Positions 8,633 through 18,688 of a DNA stretch of 64,000 nucleotides are shown here, one piece after another (the stretch's first letter is position 1; each line of letters starts with the position of its first letter). The notes beneath the pieces are model-generated. The model searched no databases and had not been told where the DNA came from. It saw only the letters and a list, made by a program, of their open reading frames with translations. Location of the stretch: assembly GCF_031127875.1 (NCBI RefSeq), contig NZ_JARXIA010000020.1:94610-158609 (forward strand), in the 5' to 3' direction. A program made the translations under genes and the position numbers. Source of the stretch: Pelagicoccus sp. SDUM812005. GTDB lineage: Bacteria; Verrucomicrobiota; Verrucomicrobiia; Opitutales; Opitutaceae.

Positions 8633-9508
8633 TCAAATCGGCTGCATGGTGACTTCGACGGATATGGTGTGCTCTCCGCCGCCGGTAACGGCGCCGCTGA
8701 GCATGCTGACGTCGGAGAAGTCGCGGCCGTAGGCGACGGCGACGTGTTGGTCGCCGCATACGAGGTTGTTGGTGGGGTCGACGTCGACCCAGCCGCTGTT
8801 GGGGATGAAGACGCTGACCCAAGCGTGGGAGGCGTCGGCCCCGACGAGTCGGGGCTGGCCGGGAGGCGGCATGGTGAGAATGTATCCACTGGCGTAGCAC
8901 GCGGCTAGGCCTTGGGCCCGTAGGGCGGCGATCATGAGGTGGGCGAAGTCCTGGCAGACGCCCCGCTTGTGGGAGAGGGTTTGCTCGACGGGGGTGTAGA
9001 TGTCGCTGGCTTCGGGGTCGAACTTGAACTCGTCCTTGAAGGCTTGAAGCAGGGCGAGGATTCCCTTGCCAATCGGGGCATCGCCGGCAAGGAAGCGGGC
9101 GCCGAAGGCGGTGACTTCGTCTGACTTGCGGGTGTTTTCGGTCTCGTAGAGGAACTCTTTGGCTTCGATAAGATCGGTCCGCTTGATGTCGGCGAGGGCT
9201 TCTCTGATTTCGGAAGCGGGCGTATCCAGTTTTTGGAGATCGACGGCTTCGCTGGTGACCGTTACGATGCTGGATGCTTCGACGACGAGGGCGTCGTGCG
9301 GCTCTTGGACGGCGAAGAGGTGGGAGGTGTTTCCGAAGTAGTCCATGCGTTCCGCGAGGTCGGCGGCTTCGGGACTGACTTCGAGGGAGAAGCGGCTGCA
9401 GCTTTGGGATTCGTTGCTGAGGGGCTTGAGGATCGCAGTATGGTGGGACGCGGTTACAGGGTAGCTGTACGTGTAGGTCGTCTTGTGGTCTATGCGATAG
9501 GTAGCCAT
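8633..9508 (-). CDS. Bacterial transglutaminase-like protein
   Basis: 291 residues. The N-terminal ~110 residues form the beta domain typical of bacterial transglutaminase-like proteins (YRIDHKTTYTYSYPV). The papain-like core carries the triad: Cys ~186 in RGVCQDFAHL, His ~228 in ASHAWVSVF and Asp ~243 in WVDVDPTNN. It is the last gene of a five-gene minus-strand cluster, 25 bp after the ATP-grasp/alpha-E fusion. Iyer and colleagues predicted such transglutaminases to act with ATP-grasp and alpha-E proteins in making or cutting peptide tags, but a defined substrate is not known to me. No signal peptide, so cytoplasmic. All catalytic residues present. Confidence 0.9.
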   Translation of the reverse strand: MATYRIDHKTTYTYSYPVTASHHTAILKPLSNESQSCSRFSLEVSPEAADLAERMDYFGNTSHLFAVQEPHDALVVEASSIVTVTSEAVDLQKLDTPASEIREALADIKRTDLIEAKEFLYETENTRKSDEVTAFGARFLAGDAPIGKGILALLQAFKDEFKFDPEASDIYTPVEQTLSHKRGVCQDFAHLMIAALRAQGLAACYASGYILTMPPPGQPRLVGADASHAWVSVFIPNSGWVDVDPTNNLVCGDQHVAVAYGRDFSDVSMLSGAVTGGGEHTISVEVTMQPI

Positions 9509-9533
9509 GTTTGAGGTGATCTGCCGCGTCGGG

Positions 9534-12092
9534 CTAGCCGATGGTGGCGTTTGGCTTTTTGGTGGCCGCGTTGGTGGTGTGGGCGAAGTAGTGCTGTTGG
9601 ATGGCGCTGCCGAGGTCGAGCAGGTTTTTGAAGGTGTCGCCGAAGAAGTCGTGCACGCTTTTCATGCGGGCAAGCGGTTCCTGCTGCATGAGGCTTTCGG
9701 GGGTGGTGAGTCCGATGCGGCTGAAGAGCTGGAGGGAGAGGGTGTCGATGGTGTTGCGAAGGCCTTTGCTGGCGTGGGGCAGGGTGGCGAGCAGCTCTCT
9801 GAGGTTGGAAATTTGGTAGACGAGGGAGCGGGGGTTGGTGGTGTCGAAGCAGAGGACGTCGAGCACGCTTTCGGAGGACATCGTATTCAGATAGCGGCGA
9901 CGGTAGGTGATGCTGGAATCGGCCCAGTAGAGGAGTTGGGAGTCGAGGCGCTCGTCGAAGGGCTTGGCGACGGAGTAGGAGGCTTGCAGGAGGGAGGAGA
10001 TGGCGAGGGCTCGCTCGATGCGGCGTCCGATCTGGAGGAAGGCCCAGCCTTGGCTGCGGGTCATGTTTTCGTAGGCGTTGCCGACGAAGATGGAGAGGTT
10101 TTCGAGAGTGTCGTCCAGGAATATGGATACTTCGTCGTCGAAGATGCTGAGTTCCTTGGACTCGTAGCTGTCGCCGATTTCCCGGAAGGCTTGCATGCGT
10201 TTCCAGGTATCGACTGAGAGGCGTTCCTTCACCTTGGCCCCGGCGCGTTCGATGAAGTGAAGGTTGTTGATCAGACTTTCGGGATTGGCCTTGGAGAAGA
10301 GGGAGCGGGTGAGGAAGGGCTCGACGGCGGCGAACTCGAGGCGCTCGGTTTCGGGGTCGAGCAGGCTGTCGATGGATTCGTCGGGCGGGATGATTTGCTC
10401 GAGGAAGGGGACGATGGCGCGCTGGGTTTCGCTGCCGAGCTCTTCGGTGAGGAAGTTGCAGATGGTGCGTTGCAGGCGGGCGAGGGATTCGGCTCGCTCG
10501 ATGTAGCGGCCGAGCCAGTGGAGGTTGTCGGCCGTGCGGCTGGGGAGGTCGGTGTGGGTGCGGCGGACGGGGCGCTCGGTGTGGATGTGGGCGACGGCGC
10601 GTTGTCCGGCTTCGGAGTCTTGCTCGCGGATGATCCAGGCGTCCTTGCTGGCGCCGCCGCGTTGCATGGATACGTCCATGACGTCGTCGCTGGCGGGGTA
10701 GCGCACGAGGCCGCCGGGCATCATGTTCCAGCCGTTTTCGTCCGCGACCATGAAGACGCGCATGAGGAAGTGGCGGGGTTGGAGCTGGCCGTTTTCGAAG
10801 ACCGGAGTGGTGGCTTGGGAGAGGATCTCCTGGCCGCAGTAGCGTTCCGGGTACTTGTTGATCTGTTCGATCAGGGCTTGCTTTTCCTTGGAGCTGAGGC
10901 GGGGCCCGAAGTGGGTGGCGCCTCCGTTTTGGCGGAAGGTCGGCTTGACGATGAGCTTGTCGAGGTTCTCCAGCACGTATTGGCGCTCGTGCTTTTGTCC
11001 GCACCACCAGGTGGCGACGGAGGGGAGCTCGAGGCTTTCGCCGAGGTAGTTGCGGCAGAACCAAGGGAGGAAGGCGAGCAGGGCTGGCGTTTCGACGAAG
11101 CCGGAACCGAGGGCGTTGACGAGGGAAACGTTTCGTTGGCGGATGGTGTTGACCAGTCCGGGGACGCCGAGCAGGGAGTCGTTGCGGAGCTCGAGGGGGT
11201 CGACCCAGGGGGAGTCGACGCGGCGCAGGAGTCCGTGCACTTGCTGCACGCCGCCGATGGTCTTCATGTAGAGGCGGTTGGAGCGTACGGTGAGGTCTTC
11301 GCCTTCGGCGAGGGTGTAGCCGAGGTTGCGCGCGAGGAAGGATTGCTCGAAGTAGGTCTCGTTTTTCGGGCCGGCGGTGAGCAGGGCGATGTTGGGCTGG
11401 TCGGAGGAGGTCGCGGCCAGCGACTCGATCTGTTGGCAGAACTTTTGGACGAAGGGCTGGAGGGAGAGGATGTCGGACTGCCAGATGGCCTTGGGGAAGA
11501 TGCGGGACATCAGCATGCGGTTCTCCAGGGCGTAGCCGAGGCCGGAGGCGGCTTCGACGCGGTCGGAGAGGACCCACCAGCTGCCGTCGGGGGAGCGGGC
11601 TAGGTCGGCTGCGTAGAGCTGGATGTGGTTTTGGCGGGGGGGCAGGAGTCCGTGGCAGGGGCGGAGGAAGGCGGGATTCGAGAAGACGAGGTAGGGGTGC
11701 ATCTTGCTGCCCTGCAGCATGGTCTGCCGACCGTAGACGTCTCCGAGGATGAGGTTTAGGAGGTGGGCGCGTTGGCCGAGGGAGGCCTCCAGGGACTCCA
11801 TTTCCTTTTGCGGGAGGGCCAGGGGCACCATGTCCATGGACCAAGGGCGGGAGCTGGAGTCCTCTGCGTCGTAGACGTTGTAGGTGATGCCGTTGTCCCG
11901 GATGAGGCGCTCGAGCTGGCGCTCGCGTCGCTCCCAGCGGGGCTGGTTGAGGTCGCCGAGGTGCTCGGACACGCTTTGCCAATGCGGACGCGGTTGCCCC
12001 TTTTCGTCGAGAAACTCGTCGTAGGAGCCACCGGGCGAGGCGTAGCCTCCCATCCAGTTGTTGAGCAAATTTGTCTGGCCAGCGTCGGTCAT
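9534..12092 (-). CDS. Circularly permuted ATP-grasp / alpha-E fusion protein
   Basis: 852 residues combining two domains that are separate proteins elsewhere in this cluster. Residues ~20-500 match circularly permuted ATP-grasp proteins (DUF404/DUF407 type): [30 protein letters not shown] and GGASKDAWII, each with a counterpart in the 479-residue protein upstream. Residues ~520-852 are an alpha-E domain (DNLHWLGRYIERAESLARL). In the late ATP-grasp segment the sister protein has [12 protein letters not shown], but here it reads RHFLMRVFMVAD, so one catalytic-region signature differs. Predicted role: ATP-dependent amide-bond formation (peptide ligation). Cluster context supports joint action with the transglutaminases; the fusion shows ATP-grasp and alpha-E act together. 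Confidence 0.85.
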   Translation of the reverse strand: MTDAGQTNLLNNWMGGYASPGGSYDEFLDEKGQPRPHWQSVSEHLGDLNQPRWERRERQLERLIRDNGITYNVYDAEDSSSRPWSMDMVPLALPQKEMESLEASLGQRAHLLNLILGDVYGRQTMLQGSKMHPYLVFSNPAFLRPCHGLLPPRQNHIQLYAADLARSPDGSWWVLSDRVEAASGLGYALENRMLMSRIFPKAIWQSDILSLQPFVQKFCQQIESLAATSSDQPNIALLTAGPKNETYFEQSFLARNLGYTLAEGEDLTVRSNRLYMKTIGGVQQVHGLLRRVDSPWVDPLELRNDSLLGVPGLVNTIRQRNVSLVNALGSGFVETPALLAFLPWFCRNYLGESLELPSVATWWCGQKHERQYVLENLDKLIVKPTFRQNGGATHFGPRLSSKEKQALIEQINKYPERYCGQEILSQATTPVFENGQLQPRHFLMRVFMVADENGWNMMPGGLVRYPASDDVMDVSMQRGGASKDAWIIREQDSEAGQRAVAHIHTERPVRRTHTDLPSRTADNLHWLGRYIERAESLARLQRTICNFLTEELGSETQRAIVPFLEQIIPPDESIDSLLDPETERLEFAAVEPFLTRSLFSKANPESLINNLHFIERAGAKVKERLSVDTWKRMQAFREIGDSYESKELSIFDDEVSIFLDDTLENLSIFVGNAYENMTRSQGWAFLQIGRRIERALAISSLLQASYSVAKPFDERLDSQLLYWADSSITYRRRYLNTMSSESVLDVLCFDTTNPRSLVYQISNLRELLATLPHASKGLRNTIDTLSLQLFSRIGLTTPESLMQQEPLARMKSVHDFFGDTFKNLLDLGSAIQQHYFAHTTNAATKKPNATIG

Positions 12093-12185
12093 CAGAGGGG
12101 TTGAGCGCTGTCTAGGCGCGTGATGACTGGAGTATTCCGAACGCTTGCAAGTGCAAGCGTGGCGATCCCCAAATCACAGTACGTC

Positions 12186-15100
12186 TTATAACCTACGTAA
12201 ATCGAGAGTGACGGGCATCTCGGGGCTCCGTTCGATGTGGCGGATCTGGATGGGGCCGGTGTTGTGGCCGAACGCGTGGAATCGCTCGGCGCGGCGGGTT
12301 TCGGCCTCGAGGGCGTTGACAGGGAAACGTTCATGGCTGCGGCCGCCGGGGTGGCTGACGAAGTAGGTGCAGCCGCCGATGGCTCGGGAGTGGTACTTGT
12401 CGACGATGTCGAAGACGAGCGGGGCGTGCACGGGAATGGTGGGGTGCAGGCAGCTGGGCGGCTGCCAGGCTCGGTAGCGGACGCCGGCGACGTAGCTGCC
12501 TGGCTCGCCGGTGGAGGTGACGGGGAGCTCGATGCGGTTGACGGTGACGGCATAGCGGTCCGGATCGAGGCCGGTGATCTTGGCTTGCATGCGCTCGATG
12601 GAGGAGTCGACGTAGCGGGCGGTGCCGCCGCCGCCGGCTTCCTCGCCGAGGACGAGCCAAGGTTCGATGCCTTGGCGGAGCTCGATGGTCATGCCTTCGA
12701 AGGTGGCGGTGCCGATGATGGCGAAGCGGAATTCGAAGTGGGTGGTGAACCAGTTCTCCTGGATGGGCAGGTCCGCTTCGTGGAGGGTTTGGATGACTTG
12801 CTTGAAGTCTTCCTTGACGAAGTGGGGGAGCATGAAGCGGTCGTGCAGTTTGGTGAGCCAGCGGGTGAGCGGCGCTTCGTAGGGCTTTTCCCAGAAGTGA
12901 ACGATGAGGGCGCGCAGCAGGAGCTGCTGGGCGAGGCTCATCTGGGCGTGCGGTGGCATCTCGAAGCCGCGGAATTCCACGAGCCCGAGGCGGCCGGTGG
13001 CGCTGTCGGGCGAGAACATCTTGTCGATGCAGAACTCGGCCCGGTGGGTGTTGCCGGTGAGGTCGGTGAGCAGGTGGCGGAAGACGCGGTCCACGAGCCA
13101 GGGTGGGATGCTTTGCTCGCCGAGCTTGGGGATTTGCTTGAAGGCGATCTCCATCTCGTAGCAGGCGTCGGGGCGACCTTCGTCCACGCGAGGCGCTTGG
13201 GAGGTGGGGCCGATGAACAGTCCGCTGAAGAGGTAGCTGAGGGACGGGTGGTTGAGCCAGAAGCCGATGAGGGACTTGAGCACGTCGGGGCGGCGCAGGA
13301 AGGGGGAGTCGGCAGGGGTGGAGCCGCCGACTACGATGTGGTTGCCGCCGCCGGTTCCGGTATGGCGTCCGTCGAGCTGGAACTTGTCGGTGCCGAGGTT
13401 GAGCTGGCGGGCTTCCTCGTAGAGGATTTCGGTTTTGCTGACGAGTTGGTCCCAGTTCGTGGAAGGGTGGATGTTGACCTCCATGACGCCCGGGTCGGGG
13501 GTGATCTTCATGTAGTCGACGCGGGGGTCGTGCGGCGGGGTGTAGCCTTCGATGAGGACGGGCTTGTTTACCACGGTGGCGGCGTGTTCGACGGCGGCCA
13601 CGAGGTCGATGTAGTCCTCGATGGTTTCGGTGGGCGGCATGAAGACGTAGAGGCGGCCCTTGCGGCACTCGACGCAGAGGGCGGTGCGGATGACCCAAGG
13701 AGCGGATTGTCCTTCGGCGGGAACTTGGTTTTGGGGAAGCTTCTTGAACTCCTCCTCGAAGCTCTCGGCTGCTTCTTGCTCCTCTTCGATGCGCTTGGCG
13801 ATCTCGCGGGCGGCGTGGTCGTCCTCCTTGCGTTGGGGGACGATGAGGGAGCGACGGGAAGGGAGGTCGGGGTAGCGGGCGGAGGGGTCGGACGGGTGGA
13901 GGTAAGGGTACTCCTCTTCCTTGACCCAAGGGAGGCGGTCGAGGGGGAGTCGCAGGCCGAGCGGGGAGTCGCCGGGCGTGAGGAAGAGCTGCTTGCCGCG
14001 CAGCATCCAGATGCCGCTGTGCCAGGCGCGGCCGTCCTTGTCCCAACCGCGCTGGAGGGGGAGCGCGTAGCCGACGGGGGTGTTGAGGCCGCGGTTGAAA
14101 ACGTTGAGCAGGTTCTCTCGCTCCTGGGGGTCGTCGAGCTCGTTGTCGAGCGGGTTGATGTTTACGGGGAGGTTGCGTTCCTTGAGGGAGAAGGCGACGG
14201 GATCTTCGAAGGCGGGGTTGATGTATTGCTTTTCGACGCGAAGCTGGCGGGTGAGCTCTTCGATGAGTTCCTTAGCGTCCGCGTGGGTGTATCCGTAGTC
14301 CTTGGACTCGTCTCCGAGAAACTCGTCATTTTCCCAGAGCGGTTGGCCGTCCTTTCTCCAGTAGAGGCCGAGAGCCCAGCGGGGGAGGGGCTCGCCTGGG
14401 TACCATTTGCCCTGTCCGTAGTGGAGGAGGCCTTGCGGGCCGAACTTCTTGCGCAGGCGGCGGATGAGCTTGTCGGAAAGCGGCTTCTTGGTGGGGCCGA
14501 CGGCGCCGGTGTTCCATTCTTCGCCTTCCTGGTCGTAGATGGATATGAAGGTCGGCTCGCCGCCCATGCTGAGCCGCACGTCGCCGGCTTCGAGCCGTTT
14601 GTCGACGGTTTTTCCGAGGGAGAGGATAGCCTTCCATTGGGCGTCGGTGAAGGGCTTGGTGACGCGCGGGTCCTCGTGGATGCGCGTGACCGACATGGAC
14701 ACGTCGAATTCGGTCTTGCAGGCGGTGATGCCGCCTTCGATGGGGGCGGCCCCTTTGGCGTCGGCGGAGGTGGCGAGGGGGATGTGTCCTTCGCCGCAGA
14801 ACAGGCCGCTGGTGGCGTCGAGCCCGACCCAACCAGCTCCCGGCAGGTAGACTTCGCACCAGGCGTGGAGGTCGCAGCAGTCTTCCTGCACGCCGGCGGG
14901 AGCGTCGGGATCGACGGGCTTTTGGTCGGGCTTGAGTTGTATCGAGTAGCCGGATACGAAGCGCGCGGCGATGCCGAGCCGTCGGAAAACGTGCACGAGC
15001 AGCCAAGCGAAGTCGCGGCAGCTGCCTTTCCCTTCCTTGAGCGTCCTTTCCGGACTGTAGATGCCCGGATCCATGCGGAGGGTGTACTCGAGGTGAGCGT

Positions 15101-15557
15101 TTACCTTTTGGTTGATGTAGGCGACGAAGTCGTTGGTGTCCTTCTTGGAGACGTCGATGGAGTCGACGAAGTCCTTGAAGCGTCCGCGTATGGGAATTTT
15201 CGAGAAGTAGGGCCGTAGTTCCTTTTTGAGTACGTTGCTGTACTCGAAGGGGTAGCTGGTCGCGCTTTCCTCGAGGAAGAAGTCGAAGGGGTTGATGGGG
15301 GCGAGGTCGACGACGAGGTCGACTTCGAGGCCGAAGGACTTGGTCGGCTCCTGAAGAAGGAGGCGGGCCACGTAGTTGCTTTGCGGGTCCTGCTGCCAGT
15401 TGACGAAGGTCTCCTCGGGGTGGACTTTCATCGAGTAGCTTACGATGCGGGAGCGGCAGTGCGGGGCGGGGCGGAGGCGCACGACTTGCGGCCCGAGGGT
15501 GGCGAAGCGGTCGTAGTTGTAGAAGGTCCGGTGGTTGAGAGCGACTTTGATGGCCAT
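12186..15557 (-). CDS. Transglutaminase-like / DUF2126 fusion protein
   Basis: 1123 residues. The N-terminal ~290 residues are a bacterial transglutaminase-like module with beta domain (LNHRTFYNYDRF) and core: Cys ~180 in GSCRDFAWLL, His ~231 in DLHAWCEVYL and Asp ~247 in GLDATSG. The remaining ~830 residues are DUF2126, a large domain with GEPTFISIYD, DGRHTGTGGGNHIVVGG and EFRGFEMPPHAQMSLA, proposed to be a glutamine-synthetase/COOH-NH2-ligase-like amidoligase; GGGNH and RGFEMPPH look like metal/ATP-binding turns. The fusion is the usual architecture in this family and length is normal. Centre of the five-gene cluster; 84 and 93 bp separate it from its neighbours. Confidence 0.9.
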   Translation of the reverse strand: MAIKVALNHRTFYNYDRFATLGPQVVRLRPAPHCRSRIVSYSMKVHPEETFVNWQQDPQSNYVARLLLQEPTKSFGLEVDLVVDLAPINPFDFFLEESATSYPFEYSNVLKKELRPYFSKIPIRGRFKDFVDSIDVSKKDTNDFVAYINQKVNAHLEYTLRMDPGIYSPERTLKEGKGSCRDFAWLLVHVFRRLGIAARFVSGYSIQLKPDQKPVDPDAPAGVQEDCCDLHAWCEVYLPGAGWVGLDATSGLFCGEGHIPLATSADAKGAAPIEGGITACKTEFDVSMSVTRIHEDPRVTKPFTDAQWKAILSLGKTVDKRLEAGDVRLSMGGEPTFISIYDQEGEEWNTGAVGPTKKPLSDKLIRRLRKKFGPQGLLHYGQGKWYPGEPLPRWALGLYWRKDGQPLWENDEFLGDESKDYGYTHADAKELIEELTRQLRVEKQYINPAFEDPVAFSLKERNLPVNINPLDNELDDPQERENLLNVFNRGLNTPVGYALPLQRGWDKDGRAWHSGIWMLRGKQLFLTPGDSPLGLRLPLDRLPWVKEEEYPYLHPSDPSARYPDLPSRRSLIVPQRKEDDHAAREIAKRIEEEQEAAESFEEEFKKLPQNQVPAEGQSAPWVIRTALCVECRKGRLYVFMPPTETIEDYIDLVAAVEHAATVVNKPVLIEGYTPPHDPRVDYMKITPDPGVMEVNIHPSTNWDQLVSKTEILYEEARQLNLGTDKFQLDGRHTGTGGGNHIVVGGSTPADSPFLRRPDVLKSLIGFWLNHPSLSYLFSGLFIGPTSQAPRVDEGRPDACYEMEIAFKQIPKLGEQSIPPWLVDRVFRHLLTDLTGNTHRAEFCIDKMFSPDSATGRLGLVEFRGFEMPPHAQMSLAQQLLLRALIVHFWEKPYEAPLTRWLTKLHDRFMLPHFVKEDFKQVIQTLHEADLPIQENWFTTHFEFRFAIIGTATFEGMTIELRQGIEPWLVLGEEAGGGGTARYVDSSIERMQAKITGLDPDRYAVTVNRIELPVTSTGEPGSYVAGVRYRAWQPPSCLHPTIPVHAPLVFDIVDKYHSRAIGGCTYFVSHPGGRSHERFPVNALEAETRRAERFHAFGHNTGPIQIRHIERSPEMPVTLDLRRL

Positions 15558-15641
15558 CTTGGAAAGGTGAAAGGTAGAGAGTGAGGAGTGAAGTGCGCGA
15601 GGGGAGCGGGCGGGGTTGGCTCCGGGCTGCGGACTATGAGG

Positions 15642-16637
15642 CTAGGCTTGGGATTGCTCGAGGTCTTCGGCGGGATCGACGATTTCCGAGAACATATAGC
15701 GCTTGCTGATTTCGACCGCAATCTCGCCGAGGTCGCTTTCGATCGATTCGATGAGTTTGTGGGCTTCCTTGCCGTTCAGGTCGCTCGGGTTGGCGTAGTT
15801 GAGCTTGGCGATCAATTGGCCGAGGCGGCGTTCCGCTTCGTTGGAGAAGTGGGTGACCGGGCACTTGGAGATGGCGTGCAGGGCGAGTTGGGTGCGGGTG
15901 AGGCAGTAGAGCACGGAGCGAGGGAAGTCGCGGGAGCGCAGGAGAAAGTCGCGTACGGTGTCGCCTTCGATGTCGGCCACGTAGACGCGACGGTAGGCTT
16001 CGTGGGCGCTGCAGCCGCGGAGGATGGCGGCCCATTGGGCGTTGTCCAGGGCGTCGTCCTTGGCGGGGGAGTCCTGCAGCATGTAACGCTTGGCGTCGAG
16101 GATGCGGCAGGTTTTGTCGGCGCGTTCGAGGTTGGCCCCGATCTTTACGAACTCGAAGCCGATTTGGTGGGGAAAGGTGGTGTCGACGAGGCCTTGGAAG
16201 AGCTGGGAGAATTCCTTGATGTGCTGGAAGAAGTCGTAGTCTGCCTCTTCGCAGACCTTTTGCGGGTCCTGGTTCTTGATCCAGAGGTAGGTGCGGTTGA
16301 TGACCTCCCACATTTCGGAGGAGATCTGGTCGCGGATCATGCGGGCGTTTTCGCGGGCCGCGGAGATGCATTGGAGAACGGAGCTGGGGTTCTCGCGGTT
16401 GAAGGTGAGGAAGTCGGTGATGTTGGCGCTCGACTTGTCCTCGTAGAGCGATTCGAAGAGGGCTTGGTCTCCGAGGCTGGCGAGGATGGGGCTCCAGTTT
16501 TTGTAGGGATCCTCTTCCGGGGCGTGTTCCGATTCGAGGAGGGTTTGTAGGGTGACGTCTACGAGGCGAACGGTGTTTTCGGCCCGTTCGATGTAGCGGG
16601 CCATCCAGAAGAGTGAGTCTGCGACGCGGCAAAGCAT
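15642..16637 (-). CDS. Alpha-E domain protein (DUF403)
   Basis: 331 residues, almost entirely helical. It starts with the family signature MLCRVADSLFWMARYIERAE and continues with ENARMIRDQISSEMWEVIN and NLERADKTCRILDAKR, conserved in alpha-E (DUF403) proteins. These are always found with circularly permuted ATP-grasp proteins, as here 48 bp downstream of one; the exact role is unknown (structural partner or peptide-binding subunit). It is the stand-alone counterpart of the C-terminal domain of the 852-residue fusion. No transmembrane or signal segments. Confidence 0.92.
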   Translation of the reverse strand: MLCRVADSLFWMARYIERAENTVRLVDVTLQTLLESEHAPEEDPYKNWSPILASLGDQALFESLYEDKSSANITDFLTFNRENPSSVLQCISAARENARMIRDQISSEMWEVINRTYLWIKNQDPQKVCEEADYDFFQHIKEFSQLFQGLVDTTFPHQIGFEFVKIGANLERADKTCRILDAKRYMLQDSPAKDDALDNAQWAAILRGCSAHEAYRRVYVADIEGDTVRDFLLRSRDFPRSVLYCLTRTQLALHAISKCPVTHFSNEAERRLGQLIAKLNYANPSDLNGKEAHKLIESIESDLGEIAVEISKRYMFSEIVDPAEDLEQSQA

Positions 16638-16685
16638 GTTTTTAGAGAGTCTGAAGGTTGAGGGACTGAGGGCTGAAGGCGCGGT

Positions 16686-18125
16686 TTATTCGTCTCCGTA
16701 GAGGACCCAGGTGTCCTTGCTGCCGCCGCCTTGGGAGGAGTTAACGACCAGGGAGCCTTTCTTGAGGGCGACCCGGGTCAGGCCGCCGGGTATGATCTGC
16801 GTCTTTTCGCCGCATATAATATAGGGGCGCAGGTCGATGTGACGTCCGCCGAATCCTTCGTCGCAATAGGTCGGGTGGCGGGAGAGCGAAATCGGGGTCT
16901 GGGCGATGAACTCGCGGGGAGCCGCTTTGACCTTGGCCTTGAATTCTTCGACCTCCTTCTTGCTGGCGTGCGGGCCGATAAGCATACCGTAGCCGCCCGC
17001 TTCGTTGGCGGCCTTGATGACCAGCTTGTCGGCGTTCTCTAGCACGTAGTCGAGGTCGGGCTTGCGGTAGGGCAGCCAGGTTTCGACGTTGGGAAGGATG
17101 GCGTCCTCACCGAGGTAGTACTTGATCATGTCCGGGACGAAGCAGTACATGACCTTGTCGTCGGCGACGCCGGTGCCGAGGGCGTTGGCGAGGCCGATAT
17201 TGCCTTTCTTGTAGGCGCGAACGAGTCCGGGAACGCCGAGGAGGGAGTCCTTGCGGAAGACTTCGGGATCGATGAAGTCGTCGTCGATGCGGCGGTAGAG
17301 CACGTCGACTTGCTTGAGGCCTTCGGTGGTGCGCATGTAGACGCAGTCGTCGGAGTCGACCATCAGGTCGCGGCCTTCCACGATTTCCACGCCCATCTGG
17401 CGGGCCAGGAAGCAGTGTTCGAAGTAGGCGGAATTGTAGACGCCCGGGGTGAGCACCGCCACGGTCGGCGAGCTTTTGCCCTGGGGGGCGATGTACTGGA
17501 GGGCGGAGAGGAGCTTTTCCGGGTAGTCGAGGACGGAGCGTACGCCGGCCTTGGGGAAGAAGCGGGGGAAGGCCCGCTTCATGGCCTGCCGGTTCTCTAT
17601 CATGTAGGAGACGCCGGAAGGGCAGCGGCCGTTGTCTTCGAGGACCAGGTAGTCTCCGTTGTCGTCTCGAATGAGGTCGGTCCCGCAGATGTGGATGTAG
17701 ATGTCGCGGGGGACGTCTAGCCCGACGATCTCTTTGCGGTAGTGCTTGGAGGAATTGAGGATTTCGGCGGGAACGACGCCGTCCTTGACGATTTTCTGCT
17801 CGTGGTAGACGTCCTGCAGGAAGAGGTTGAGGGCCTGGATGCGTTGCTCGAGGCCGCGAGCCATCTGCTTCCATTCGGTGTCCGGAATGATGCGGGGCAC
17901 CATGTCGAAGGGAAAGATGCGCTCGGTGCTTTCCTGGTTTCCGTAGACGGTGAAGGTGATGCCTTGCTGCAGGAAGGAGAGGTTTACGGCTTCTCGTTTT
18001 CGGTTGAACTCGGATTCGGTGAGTTCGCTGAAGCGGTCGACGAAGTTTTTGTAGTGCGGGCGAGGGAGTCCCTTCTCGTCGAACATTTCGTCGAAGAAGG
18101 ATTCGGTGTCGTATTTGATTTGCAT
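16686..18125 (-). CDS. Circularly permuted ATP-grasp protein (type 2)
   Basis: 479 residues, first gene of the minus-strand cluster. Family motifs: [10 protein letters not shown] near residue 55, [61 protein letters not shown] and [11 protein letters not shown] near the C terminus. It contains the full set of ATP-grasp signatures in permuted order, including Lys in KLVIK and Arg/Asp in RHIDLRP. Predicted to ligate a carboxylate to an amine at ATP cost. The alpha-E gene follows after 48 bp. The cluster is divergent from the ribosomal-protein supercluster, with 560 bp between. Confidence 0.92.
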   Translation of the reverse strand: MQIKYDTESFFDEMFDEKGLPRPHYKNFVDRFSELTESEFNRKREAVNLSFLQQGITFTVYGNQESTERIFPFDMVPRIIPDTEWKQMARGLEQRIQALNLFLQDVYHEQKIVKDGVVPAEILNSSKHYRKEIVGLDVPRDIYIHICGTDLIRDDNGDYLVLEDNGRCPSGVSYMIENRQAMKRAFPRFFPKAGVRSVLDYPEKLLSALQYIAPQGKSSPTVAVLTPGVYNSAYFEHCFLARQMGVEIVEGRDLMVDSDDCVYMRTTEGLKQVDVLYRRIDDDFIDPEVFRKDSLLGVPGLVRAYKKGNIGLANALGTGVADDKVMYCFVPDMIKYYLGEDAILPNVETWLPYRKPDLDYVLENADKLVIKAANEAGGYGMLIGPHASKKEVEEFKAKVKAAPREFIAQTPISLSRHPTYCDEGFGGRHIDLRPYIICGEKTQIIPGGLTRVALKKGSLVVNSSQGGGSKDTWVLYGDE

Positions 18126-18688
18126 TAAGAGGAAGCGAACTGGGGGTTAGTCAGTGCGGTCTTCGCGGGCCGGAAGGGCGGTCACTTTGACAGCGAGTTC
18201 GTGTTAGCACCCGCTGCGCCAGCGCGGTGAAAGTTCGCGGATCGATTCGTAATCTGCATCGCTGCGTTCAAAGTTGATCGAGAAGTGTTGGATATTGAAA
18301 GGCGCCCGCCGGGGCTGCTGTCCTCCATGAGGCCGCGCCGTAGAGAAAGCGAACCTTGTTTATTAATATTAGAGCGCGAATCCTGGGCGCGAACGCCGCG
18401 GGCCTTCGAGCTTCGGGGGAGCGGGGCGATGTAGATGCCGGATTTCTCGGCTTTTGCTTTCTTTGTGCTTGATGCGAGAGCTGTGGCGCCCCAAACCCTT
18501 CCTCCTTCAAAATTTCCCATCACATAGGAGGCTCCAAAAGGGCTTTCCGCCCAAATTAACGTGTAGGAAAAGGACAGATTCAGCCGGTGAACGGGCTGGT
18601 TCTGTTTTTTGTTCTATTTCGGCGAGAAAATACTTGCCGAAGCACCTTCAAACGATACGTTCACGCTCTTTTCTCAAAATTTCACACC
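18126..18688. other. Divergent intergenic region, upstream of the str operon
   Basis: About 560 bp separating the ATP-grasp cluster (minus) and rpsL (plus). It should contain both promoters and the rpsL leader. I can point to a hairpin near the rpsL end (separate entry) and an AT-rich stretch at 18358-18371 (TTTATTAATATTAG) that could be a -10 region. Open frames of about 80-110 codons on the minus strand lack any recognisable feature and are probably not genes. Confidence 0.5.
18618..18641 (+). promoter_or_regulatory. Hairpin in the rpsL leader
   Basis: TTCGGCGAG (18618-18626) pairs with CTTGCCGAA (18633-18641) through nine positions, one a G-U pair, around a six-base loop. It lies 47 bp before the rpsL start, has no T-run and is therefore not a standard terminator. 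A leader element for ribosomal-protein control is possible; not demonstrated. Confidence 0.45.

Noticed and set aside
9490..11982. Second minus-strand frame of about 830 codons overlapping the ATP-grasp/alpha-E fusion
   Set aside because: Arg/Pro-rich shadow of the real gene in another frame; no recognisable domain, whereas the 852-residue frame has conserved motifs.
12237..15218. Very long open frame (about 990 codons) on the plus strand opposite the transglutaminase/DUF2126 gene
   Set aside because: It is the antisense of a clearly conserved gene; the translation is an acidic Gly/Val/Glu-rich chain with no family features, as expected from GC-rich codon bias.
18182..18523. 113-codon minus-strand frame upstream of rpsL
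   Set aside because: Low-complexity composition, no motif; sits in the divergent promoter region.
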